From: Gemmatimonas sp.
Lineage (GTDB): Bacteria > Gemmatimonadota > Gemmatimonadetes > Gemmatimonadales > Gemmatimonadaceae
Direction: 5' to 3'
Assembly (NCBI GenBank): GCA_021154325.1
Contig: JAJKIR010000059.1
Coordinates: forward strand, 1 to 33,652
DNA: 33,652 nucleotides
In this document: in pieces, positions 27,401 to 33,652 of the stretch
Position numbering within the stretch: the stretch's first letter is position 1
How the letters are laid out: each line of letters begins with the position of its first letter
Made by a program: the position numbers and the translations under genes
The notes under the pieces: model-generated
The model's input: only the letters and a program-made list of their open reading frames with translations
Databases searched by the model: none
What the model was told of the DNA's origin: nothing

Positions 27401-30220
27401 CCGTGGAGCGACGAGACCCAGTTCAAGATGGACGTCATTCCGGACCGTGCTCGTTATGCCGTGGGCGATACGGCCACCATTCTCTTCGCGTCGCCGTTCA
27501 CCAACGCCGACGCATGGGTCGTCGTCGAGCGTGAAGGCCTCATCGAGCAGCGCCGGGTGCACATCGGCTCCGGCTCGACGACCCTCAAATTCCCGATCAC
27601 CGAAGCGTACGCGCCGAACGTCTTCGTCTCGATCCTCGTGGCGCGCGGACGCGTCGCGCCGCCCAAGACGATGGAGGACGGTGGCCGACCGACGATCCGC
27701 GTCGGCTACACCGAGCTGCGAGTCACCCCCGAGGTCAAACGCCTAACGGTTGCCATCGAGCCGGAGAAAGCCGAGTACCGCCCGGCCGACAGTGCGCGCG
27801 TGCGGGTGCGCGTGCGCGACGCGCTCGCTCACGGCTCGAAGAGCGAGGTCACCCTCTGGGCCGTAGACCAGGGGGTGCTCGCGCTCACGAATTACAAGAC
27901 TCCTGATCCAATAGACCTCATCTACCGCGAGCGTGGCCTCGGCATGCACCTCGCCAGCAACATGACCTCCGTCGCGCCGCAGATCCCCGAAGGCGAAAAG
28001 GGCAAGCGCGAAGCAGGCGGCGGTGGCGGCGCGACTGGAGCAGACATTCTCCGCTCGCGATTCAAGACGACCGCCTTCTTCCTCGGTTCCGTCGTCACCG
28101 ACGCCGACGGAAACGCGACGACCACAGCGAAGCTGCCCGACAACCTGACGACGTTCAGGATCATGGCCGTCGCCGTCACCGCTGGCGACCGTTACGGCAA
28201 GGGCGAGTCGAGCCTTCTCGTCACGCGCCCCTTGCTCGCGCGACAGGCGCTGCCGCGCTTCGTGCGCGAGGGCGACAGCTTCACCGCCGGCGCGGTCATC
28301 AACCGGCGTGACGGAGCTGCCGTCCCAGTGACAGTGAAAGCGACGTCAAGCGGCGTTGCCCTTCGCGGACCCGGCGAGCGCACCGCCACTCTCGCTGCCT
28401 TACGAGGCACCGAGGTCCGGTTCCCGTTCGAGGCGTCGCGCGGCGACAGCGCCACGTTCCGCTTCGACGTCACCGACAACCAGAACGCCGATGCGGTGCG
28501 CGTCTCGATCCCGATCCGTCCCGATCATCATCCGGTGACGCACACCATCGCCGGCATCCTCTACGACAGCGCCACCGCGACCTTCGCGCTCCCCGCCGGC
28601 ACCGATCCGGCACGATCCGAACTGAGGCTGAGCGTCGGCGTGTCGCCGCTGACCGCGATTCGCGCGATGTACCACGACCTGCGCGTCTATCCGTACGATT
28701 GTTCGGAGCAGGTGAGCAGCGAGGCGATGGCTTTGACCGCGCTGTACCGGTATCAGCCGCAGGGGTTCGAGAAGACTTACGGCTTCGATCCAAAGAAGGA
28801 GATCGGGCGCGCGGTGGCCGTGTTGGCCAGTCGCCAGCGGAGCGACGGCGCGATCGGCTACTGGGGTTCGAACGACTGGACCACGCCCTGGCTCAGTGCA
28901 TACGCCGGAGCCGTGTTGCTCGACGCGCGCGCTGCCGGTGTGAAGGTCGACACGCTCGTCATCTCGCGTCTCGCCGACTACCTGGGCCAGGCGCTGCACG
29001 GCACGGTGGTCGCGCGCTTCACGCCGGTGGCGAGCTTCTACACGCGCCGTGATGTCGAGCTGCGCGATCGCGTTGCCGCGGTCGACTTCCTGAGCCGCGC
29101 CGGCCGCACCGACATCGCCGCCGAGAACGAGCTGCTGCGGACCGCGGCGGAGCTCGCGATCGAGGATCGCGCCCGGCTCGCCGAGGTGCTGGCCCGCCGC
29201 GGCCAGATGGCGCCGGCGCGCGCGCTGATGGAAGCAACCTGGCCGCTCGTTCGCGTGGAGGGACGGAGAGCCGTGCTCTCCGATTCCGTGCTCCCGCACT
29301 TTTACTTCTCGTCGTATGCGCGGCCCTACGCGCGCATCCTCACGGCGACGCTCGCCGTCGACCGCAACAACCAGCTCGTTGGGCCGCTCGCCGAGGCGCT
29401 CGTGGAAGCTGGACGCCTCGCCGCGAACAGCTACTGGACGACGCAGGATTACGGCACCGCCGCTGGCGCGCTCGCGACGCTCGAGGCGCGCCGCTCCACG
29501 TTGGGCGACCGGCCGGTGCGCGTGAGCGCGGGCACCCGGGTTCTCCTCGAGAGTGGCGCCGCGCGTGACTCCACGGTCACCCTGCAAGGGCTCCTCGTTC
29601 GCGAGCAGGGTCAGGACGCGCTGCATCTCGTCATGCGCGCTGGCCCCGGCGATGGCGCCGTCTATTACTACCTCACCGTCACCGAGATCCCGTCGAGGCA
29701 GCCGGTGACGCCGGAGGAGCACGGCATCCGTCTGGAACGATGGTACGAGCGCTACGACACCGGCAGGCCGACGACCAGCGTGGCCGAAGGTGATCTCGTC
29801 CGCGTGCGGCTCCGCCTAACGGTTCCCGCGACGCGAACGTTCGTCGTGCTGGACGACGCGCTCCCCGCCGGCCTCGAGGCCGTGGACCTCAGCCTCGGCA
29901 CGGCGGCAAATCTTCCTGGCCCCGGTCTCAAGGATCCCAGCGAGCAGCCGCAGGACGAGCAGGAGCACGTCGACGGGCCGGAGTGGTACGGCTTCTGGGA
30001 GGCAGGCTGGTGGTCGCCATTCGATCACCGCGAGTTGCGCGACGATCGCGTGGTCTACTCGGCGACGTACCTCTGGCCGGGCACGTACACCGCGAGCTAC
30101 GTCGCGCGCGCGACGACCGTCGGCACCTTCGTGAAGGTGCCCGCGCATGCGGAGGAGATGTACAATCGCGCGGTCTATGGTCGGAGTGACGGCGGCAGCT
30201 TCGTCGTGACACCGCGATGA
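24497..30220 (+). CDS. Bacterial alpha-2-macroglobulin (thioester protease trap)
   Basis: The protein has 1907 residues, in the normal range for bacterial A2M. The signal peptide is MRIPLLAAAIAAVVLTPPARAQ, with signal peptidase I cleavage after ARA and no lipobox. An Ig-like MG1 region follows. Typical A2M blocks are ERGIYRPTERVYAKAIVRDG (MG3-like) and SRFKTTAFFLGSVVTDADGN with NLTTFRIMAVAV (A2M domain). The thioester CSEQ is at residues 1402-1405 in YPYDCSEQVSSEAM. The flexible, Gly-rich GEKGKREAGGGGG just before SRFK is a candidate bait region. Such proteins trap proteases in the periplasm and usually pair with PbpC for wall repair, as here. GCCTAACG/CGTTAGGC copies: 26379, 27051, 27295, 27741, 29814. 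Confidence 0.97.
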   Translation: MRIPLLAAAIAAVVLTPPARAQIGTLRVVRATPTADAGPMQQISVAFDRPVAGSLDRSVDPATIFHIEPAVRGRLEWRDPVTIRLTPAAPLTSGARYTIAVSNNFRAMDGSALAEPYQFTFRVHGPLLLAGTPVSSGGGDHVEPNQRFALVYSSPVDLPTLTGTAYIEMSATCGGDKVIRLDAVSQRPIESGDRGDIREAGGYERDHSTDSLRRVVQLAPRAPLPRGCRAELIAPSELSAEGSRGTARWAFSTYGDLHIESLKCNEAYSQSCPNGPLTIVFSNPIKGSEVAKRLRLIPQTPFRVRDTVSALTYWTLDAKLKPRVSYAVVADTALRDVYGQPLRGNPAAGYTTTGFTPTIVHPIGHELVERVGGYRTLAVEHVNVDTLVATIAPVPDSLVPKILNRYGWRNDSLWSQLQRGATVQRLPVRAGLRDQPLITGIPLPTIDAARPHTSPLLAVRIEGNGASGEAETSSSSGTIVQVTDLGVHAKIGSTEGAVWVTGVSDGKPRAGATVVLHDPFGRELSTAQTNADGLARFASLRTLAPPAEGDDPPMRYSGFEGFVTAQLGADRAVVAINQWDPDLSPWRFGASAAWGDDRIPVAGALFTERGIYRPTERVYAKAIVRDGSLGALRAAPAGDSIKWRFHDREDGMLREVTVPLSAFGTSDQSLTIPANAPVGYYNVDIQVKRLGSWRTIASAGYRIAEYRPPEFLVDMTSADSTLVVGGKLTAKLQARYLFGAPMGRAAVSWQARQTIMSPWELSVPGFDAWSIGETSGWWEEDESREEHVFASKPDTLDPRGGGSFSIAAPESQKGRPARLTIEATVTDVNRQAVGASTSAIVYPADFYIAVKPLGRTYFWRTGSPQAVAVVAVRPDGHLVPGVRISGTVVRREWHRVRRERDGVSELVGEWVSDTVSHCTVTTTADTTTTCGVSPNDGGIYIVSFSATDRAGHPATTSIERWVVGPGWVPWSDETQFKMDVIPDRARYAVGDTATILFASPFTNADAWVVVEREGLIEQRRVHIGSGSTTLKFPITEAYAPNVFVSILVARGRVAPPKTMEDGGRPTIRVGYTELRVTPEVKRLTVAIEPEKAEYRPADSARVRVRVRDALAHGSKSEVTLWAVDQGVLALTNYKTPDPIDLIYRERGLGMHLASNMTSVAPQIPEGEKGKREAGGGGGATGADILRSRFKTTAFFLGSVVTDADGNATTTAKLPDNLTTFRIMAVAVTAGDRYGKGESSLLVTRPLLARQALPRFVREGDSFTAGAVINRRDGAAVPVTVKATSSGVALRGPGERTATLAALRGTEVRFPFEASRGDSATFRFDVTDNQNADAVRVSIPIRPDHHPVTHTIAGILYDSATATFALPAGTDPARSELRLSVGVSPLTAIRAMYHDLRVYPYDCSEQVSSEAMALTALYRYQPQGFEKTYGFDPKKEIGRAVAVLASRQRSDGAIGYWGSNDWTTPWLSAYAGAVLLDARAAGVKVDTLVISRLADYLGQALHGTVVARFTPVASFYTRRDVELRDRVAAVDFLSRAGRTDIAAENELLRTAAELAIEDRARLAEVLARRGQMAPARALMEATWPLVRVEGRRAVLSDSVLPHFYFSSYARPYARILTATLAVDRNNQLVGPLAEALVEAGRLAANSYWTTQDYGTAAGALATLEARRSTLGDRPVRVSAGTRVLLESGAARDSTVTLQGLLVREQGQDALHLVMRAGPGDGAVYYYLTVTEIPSRQPVTPEEHGIRLERWYERYDTGRPTTSVAEGDLVRVRLRLTVPATRTFVVLDDALPAGLEAVDLSLGTAANLPGPGLKDPSEQPQDEQEHVDGPEWYGFWEAGWWSPFDHRELRDDRVVYSATYLWPGTYTASYVARATTVGTFVKVPAHAEEMYNRAVYGRSDGGSFVVTPR

Positions 30221-30266
30221 GCGGGACGGGGGACGCGGGGCGATGAGCGGGACGAGGGACGCGGGG
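30215..30266 (+). repeat. 26-bp tandem duplication at the A2M-pbpC junction
   Basis: Two 26-base units, 30215-30240 and 30241-30266, are identical except for one G/A change. Each carries CGATGAGCGGGACG. The first copy's ATGA contains the A2M stop; the second copy's ATG is the pbpC start. The unit length is not a multiple of three, so the copies are in different frames. A partial third unit (CGCGGGG) follows. Confidence 0.9.
30217..30246 (+). CDS. Possible coupled 9-codon mini-ORF (MSGTGDAGR)
   Basis: The ATG at 30217 overlaps the A2M stop (ATGA). It reads MSGTGDAGR and stops at the TGA at 30244-30246, which itself overlaps the pbpC ATG at 30243 (ATGA). The peptide copies the first residues of PbpC (MSGTRDAGR). 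It is a product of the tandem duplication. If translated it would relay ribosomes from A2M to pbpC. Translation is an inference. Confidence 0.35.
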   Translation: MSGTGDAGR

Positions 30267-32573
30267 CGCGGGGTGCGGAGGCGCCTAACGACTTTCTTGG
30301 TGGCGTGCGGCGCCTCGCTGGCCGTCGCGGCGATCGGCGCGGCGCTATGGATCGCGGCACCGCTGCCTGCCGCCTCACGTTCTCTGGCGGACGAGAGCGT
30401 TACGATTCTCGACCGCAACGGGCTCGCGCTGCGTTCGACGCGAACTACCGATGGTAGACACGCGCGCTGGGTGCCGTACGATCAGATCGACGTCGACCTC
30501 ATCAACGCGTTCGTCACGGTTGAGGACCGCCGCTTCTGGGAGCACTCCGGCGTCGATTGGCGTGCCGTCGGCCGCGCGACGAAGGACAATCTTCGCGCGC
30601 GGCAGGTGGTGTCCGGTGCGTCGACCATAACGATGCAGCTCGCCCGGCTGATGGAGGACTCGCCGCGGAGTTGGGGCGGGAAGGTCACCCAGCTGCTCTG
30701 GGCGCTGCGGCTCGAGCGGCACCTCACGAAGCAGCAGATCCTCGAGCAGTATCTCAACCGCATCGAGCTCGGCCAGGCGACAGTCGGTGTCGGCGCCGCG
30801 GCGGCGCTCTACTTCGGCACGTCGCCTAACGAGGTGAGCCTCGGCCAGGCAGCGACGATCGCGGGTCTGGCGCACGCGCCGTCGCGGGACAACCCCTACG
30901 CGGCACCGGCGCGCGCCCGCCGCCGGCGCGACCGGGTGCTCGGCTCCATGCAGCGCCTCGGCTACGCGCCCGCCATCGAGATCGAGCGGGCGCGCCACGA
31001 GCCGCTCGTCGCCACTCCGCGAACGCCGCCGTTCCTCGCGCCCCACTTCACGACGCGTGTGCTGGGCTGGCTCGCCGACAGCGGCGCCGTGCCTAACGGT
31101 GCTCCGATCCGTACGTCGCTCGATCTGCCGCTGCAGACGGAGCTCGAGGCCGAGGTGCGGCATACGGTGGACGTGCTGCACGACCGCGGCGTCGAGCAGG
31201 CCGCCGCTGTCGTGATCGACAACACGACCGGCGAAGTGCTGGCGTGGGTCGGATCGCCGAACTTCTGGGCGCCTGACGACGGCCAGACGGACATGGTCGT
31301 CTCGGCGCGGCAGCCTGGATCGGCGCTCAAGCCTTTCCTGTACGCGCTCGCCTTCGACGGAGGAGCCACGGCGGCGACGGTGCTCCCCGACATCCCGAAG
31401 GCGTACGCGACGGCGACTGGCTCGTACAATCCGCGCAACTACGACCGCCGCTTCCGCGGGCCCGTGCGCGCGCGCGAGGCGCTCGCGAGCTCGTACAACG
31501 TCCCGGCCGTGGAGCTCGCGTCGCGCGTTGGAACCGGGGCGCTGCTCAACACGCTGCGGCTCGCCGGCTTCGAGTCGCTCCGCCGCGGCGCCGACTACTA
31601 CGGGCTCGGCCTCGCGTTAGGCAACGGGGACGTGACGCTCGTCGAGCTCGCGAACGGGTATCGTGCGCTCGCGAACGGCGGCGTCTGGCGCCCGTGGGGA
31701 TGGCGCCCAAGCGCGCGCGGGGCTGCGCTGAGCACGAGCGGCCGCCGCGTGGTGTCGCCGATGGCGAGCGCGCTCGTACTCGATATTCTGAGCGATCCGG
31801 CGGCACGCATCCCCGGCTTCGGGGTCAGCACGCCGTTCGACTTTCCCTTCCCCGTAGCGGTGAAGACCGGCACCAGCCGCCACTTCACCGACAACTGGGC
31901 CGTGGCGACGACGCGCGGCTTCACTGTCGCCGTCTGGGCCGGGAACTTCAACGGACACACGATGCAGGGCGTGAGTGGCGTCACCGGCGCGGGCCCGCTG
32001 CTCCACCGTGCCGTGATGGCCACGGCTCGTTATGTATCGCCCGGCGCATTCACGACGCCGGCCCAGGCGGGCGCGGTGAGCATGCCCGTGTGCCGCCTCT
32101 CGGGGCTGCGCGCGACGCCGGAGTGTGCACAGCTCACCGAGTGGTTCGCCCCCGGCACCGCGCCAACTCGCGCCGACGACTGGGAGCAGAACGGCCGGGT
32201 GACACTCCCCGCGGAGTACGCGGATTGGTCACGCGATGGGCTCGCGCCGGTCGCCGAGCTGGCGCTCACCCCTCGGCGCGGAATGCACGCGCTCGCGCAC
32301 CCGTCGGATTCGACGTCCGACGCCGCCGTGGCGCAGTTCAAAATCCTCTCACCACGCGACGGTGACCGCTACGCCATCCCGGCAGGCATCGACGCTCGTT
32401 ATGCGACGATCCCCCTGCGCGCCACGGGCCACCGCCCGTCCGCGGTCCGCTGGACCATCGACGGCCGCCCACACCCGAGCTCGCGCTGGCCGCTCGCCGT
32501 CGGCACTCACGTCGTCCGCGCGATGACAGCAACTGGCGATACCGCCGAGGCCCGCATCATCGTCGAGCCCTGA
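30243..32573 (+). CDS. pbpC: Penicillin-binding protein 1C
   Basis: The 776-residue bifunctional peptidoglycan synthase is anchored by one N-terminal helix (TFLVACGASLAVAAIGAALW). The GT51 glycosyltransferase has EDRRFWEHSGVD (catalytic Glu94) and SGASTITMQLARLM. The transpeptidase has QPGSALKPFLYAL (nucleophile Ser360, Lys363), SSYNVPAVEL (SxN) and KTGTS (Lys541). A C-terminal BiPBP_C-like domain ends VVRAMTATGDTAEARIIVEP. These are all PbpC features. It acts in the periplasm on lipid II and is nearly always linked to alpha-2-macroglobulin. The start at 30243 lies in the second copy of a tandem repeat, behind a purine-rich stretch. GCCTAACG/CGTTAGGC copies: 30283, 30824, 31091, 31615. Confidence 0.97.
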   Translation: MSGTRDAGRGVRRRLTTFLVACGASLAVAAIGAALWIAAPLPAASRSLADESVTILDRNGLALRSTRTTDGRHARWVPYDQIDVDLINAFVTVEDRRFWEHSGVDWRAVGRATKDNLRARQVVSGASTITMQLARLMEDSPRSWGGKVTQLLWALRLERHLTKQQILEQYLNRIELGQATVGVGAAAALYFGTSPNEVSLGQAATIAGLAHAPSRDNPYAAPARARRRRDRVLGSMQRLGYAPAIEIERARHEPLVATPRTPPFLAPHFTTRVLGWLADSGAVPNGAPIRTSLDLPLQTELEAEVRHTVDVLHDRGVEQAAAVVIDNTTGEVLAWVGSPNFWAPDDGQTDMVVSARQPGSALKPFLYALAFDGGATAATVLPDIPKAYATATGSYNPRNYDRRFRGPVRAREALASSYNVPAVELASRVGTGALLNTLRLAGFESLRRGADYYGLGLALGNGDVTLVELANGYRALANGGVWRPWGWRPSARGAALSTSGRRVVSPMASALVLDILSDPAARIPGFGVSTPFDFPFPVAVKTGTSRHFTDNWAVATTRGFTVAVWAGNFNGHTMQGVSGVTGAGPLLHRAVMATARYVSPGAFTTPAQAGAVSMPVCRLSGLRATPECAQLTEWFAPGTAPTRADDWEQNGRVTLPAEYADWSRDGLAPVAELALTPRRGMHALAHPSDSTSDAAVAQFKILSPRDGDRYAIPAGIDARYATIPLRATGHRPSAVRWTIDGRPHPSSRWPLAVGTHVVRAMTATGDTAEARIIVEP

Positions 32574-32586
32574 GCAAAGCGCGCCG

Positions 32587-32979
32587 CTAGCCGGCTTTCA
32601 TCGCATCAGCGAAAACCCGCGACCTTACCCCAGCGATACTCCTGACCGGCCGTACCTCGACGCAACCCACTTCCGCCCACGGAAAGTGCGCCGCGATCTC
32701 GGTGGCTTCCTCGAGGCTGTCGGCTTCGATGATGTTGAAGCCGCCGAGCACCTCCTTCGCTTCGGCGAACGGGCCATCCGTCACGGCGCGACGCCCGCCG
32801 CGGATGCGCACCGACTTCGCCGTCGGCGGGTCCTCGAGCATCTGGCTCTCGATCAGCTTCCCTGAGCGCCGCAGTCCGTCCGCATGGCCGAGACAATCGC
32901 GCATCATCTCGTCATAGCGGCCCGGAGGGAGCGCGTTCAGCATCTTCTCATCGATGTAGATCACCAGCATGTACTGCAT
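32587..32979 (-). CDS. YCII-related (DGPF) protein
   Basis: The 130-residue protein starts MQYMLVIYIDEKMLNALPPG and contains the DGPF hallmark, AVTDGPFAEAKEVLGGFNII. EADSLEEATEIAAHFPWAEV and VEVRPV follow, the expected layout of the YCII/DGPF family, a ferredoxin-like fold. Members often neighbour ECF sigma factors or VOC proteins; a catalytic role is unclear. AGGAGG lies 8 bases before the ATG. It begins 18 bases after the stop of the VOC gene on the same strand, so they form an operon. Its end is 13 bases from the convergent pbpC stop. Confidence 0.93.
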   Translation of the reverse strand: MQYMLVIYIDEKMLNALPPGRYDEMMRDCLGHADGLRRSGKLIESQMLEDPPTAKSVRIRGGRRAVTDGPFAEAKEVLGGFNIIEADSLEEATEIAAHFPWAEVGCVEVRPVRSIAGVRSRVFADAMKAG

Positions 32980-32997
32980 TCGGTCATCCTCCTGTTC

Positions 32998-33652
32998 CTA
33001 ACGACGGCGGCGCTTCGTGGCCGCGCCGCGCTTCTTGGTTGTACTACGCTTCTTCGTTGCTCCGCTCTTCTTCGCGGCGCTTCGCTTCTTCACACCGCCG
33101 CGCTTCCTGGCCGCGGCGCCCTTCTTGGCGGCGCTGCGCTTCTTTGCAGCGCCACGCTTCTTCGCCGCGCCGCTCTTCTTCGCCGCCGGCCGGGCGCTCT
33201 TTTGTGCGCCGCCGCGAGCTTTCGAGCCCGACCCACTCTTCTTCGCGGCCGTTCCCGACCCCGACGAGGTGGCGGACGACGCGTGCAGCGCGAATGCCGC
33301 GCCCTGCGGATCGGCGAGAATCGCGATCGTGCCTCCACCTGGGATTTCCATTGGCGGCCGGTGCACTGACGCGCCGTTCTTCGTTGCGAGGTCGACCGCC
33401 TTCCTCACATCCTTCACGTACAGGTAGATCATCCAGAACGGCCGCATGTTCATCATGTCGCCGTGGCGATTGAAGATGCCGCCGAATGGTTGGCCCTTGC
33501 CGTACATGAAGTACATGTTGCCGCCGCCCATATCCATCTCCCCCGTCTTCTCCCAGCCGAACAGCTTCTGGTAGAACTCGAAGGCCTTGCGGTAGTCGGT
33601 CGTCATCAGCTCGTGCCACGAGAAGCGGCCGAGCACCGGCGTCCCATTCCAG
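32998..33652 (-). CDS. VOC-domain protein with histone-H1-like basic tail, probably partial
   Basis: The frame is open to the window edge; the first in-frame start is GTG 33636 (212 aa), but WNGTP codons precede it, so the N-terminus may lie outside. Residues 3-118 are a VOC module: GRFSWHELMTTDYRKAFEFY, FGWEKTGEMDMG, WMIYLYVKDVRKAVDLATKNG and IAILADPQGAAFALH. From about 119 to the end there is a Lys/Ala/Arg/Ser-rich tail with repeated AAKKSG/AAKKRG units, ending KRRRR. It is like the C-terminus of histone H1, AlgP or mycobacterial HupB. Such tails bind DNA or RNA. A VOC domain with this tail is unusual. The TAG stop lies in TCCTAACG (32996-33003). Confidence 0.88.
   Translation of the reverse strand, partial: WNGTPVLGRFSWHELMTTDYRKAFEFYQKLFGWEKTGEMDMGGGNMYFMYGKGQPFGGIFNRHGDMMNMRPFWMIYLYVKDVRKAVDLATKNGASVHRPPMEIPGGGTIAILADPQGAAFALHASSATSSGSGTAAKKSGSGSKARGGAQKSARPAAKKSGAAKKRGAAKKRSAAKKGAAARKRGGVKKRSAAKKSGATKKRSTTKKRGAATKRRRR
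33001..33282 (-). repeat. AAKKxG-type low-complexity repeat tract
   Basis: The coding sequence for the basic tail is built from repeats of about 12-18 bases around GCC/GCG-AAG-AAG-CG(T/C), on the reverse strand. On the plus strand it gives spurious Phe/Leu-rich open frames. Repeats of this type change length easily. Confidence 0.8.

Noticed and set aside
28400..29722. 440-codon minus-strand frame
   Set aside because: It is antisense to the alpha-2-macroglobulin thioester region and shows His/Arg-rich shadow composition.
33017..33427. Phe/Leu-rich plus-strand frame that looks like a membrane protein
   Set aside because: It is the complement of the AAKK repeat tract. The minus-strand VOC/H1-tail reading is supported by the VOC domain.

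Overview
This 33.7 kb window is GC-rich (roughly two thirds G+C by eye), tightly packed chromosomal bacterial DNA. It holds about 31 protein-coding genes and no recognisable rRNA, tRNA, CRISPR array, insertion sequence or phage gene. The gene families point to a Gram-negative soil bacterium of the Gemmatimonadota type. They include a DUF5916/CBM9-like outer-membrane protein, exported DinB-like and PIG-L proteins, YCII and VOC proteins, bacterial alpha-2-macroglobulin with PbpC, and many signal peptides ending in A-x-A-Q. The phylum is an inference from gene content; no marker gene is present.

Layout. 1-2419: a partial membrane protein (-), then four short co-directional genes (small membrane protein, eight-cysteine zinc-ribbon protein, lipoprotein, ankyrin protein). 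2388-6628 (-): a DUF2306 membrane protein, a small beta-barrel-like exported protein, and a large MalT-type LuxR regulator. 6758-10301: alternating single genes (DHFR/RibD-like reductase, GT1 glycosyltransferase, exported DinB-like protein, PIG-L deacetylase), mostly in convergent pairs with overlapping or nearly touching ends. 10340-15033 (+): APH-like phosphotransferase, a two-TM miniprotein coupled to a secreted Fes-like esterase, NmrA-like protein, VOC protein and two small conserved-looking proteins. 15027-17435: two lipoproteins around a Nudix hydrolase. 17668-32573 (+): an exported unknown, an NADP-oxidoreductase-like protein with an unrecognised C-terminal domain, and then an envelope-directed run: DUF5916 protein, serine hydrolase, a six-TM protein with a pilin-like C-terminus, a 1907-residue alpha-2-macroglobulin and PbpC. 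32587-33652 (-): a YCII protein and a VOC domain with a histone-H1-like tail.

The clearest signal that genes do not explain is a short word. GCCTAACG (reverse complement CGTTAGGC) occurs 27 times exactly, about once per 1.25 kb, where base composition predicts about one or two. It lies inside genes of unrelated function, where it brings rare TTA and CTA codons. It also lies between genes, and it supplies the TAG stop codon of several genes. It behaves like a genome-wide DNA signal (uptake, Chi/KOPS-like or methylation word). This is the observation most worth following up.

Other notable points are a 26-bp tandem duplication of the ATGA start/stop junction between alpha-2-macroglobulin and pbpC, which creates a coupled 9-codon mini-ORF; a CHPERSEGS-type dispersed repeat between convergent genes; and a possible hairpin over a ribosome-binding site.
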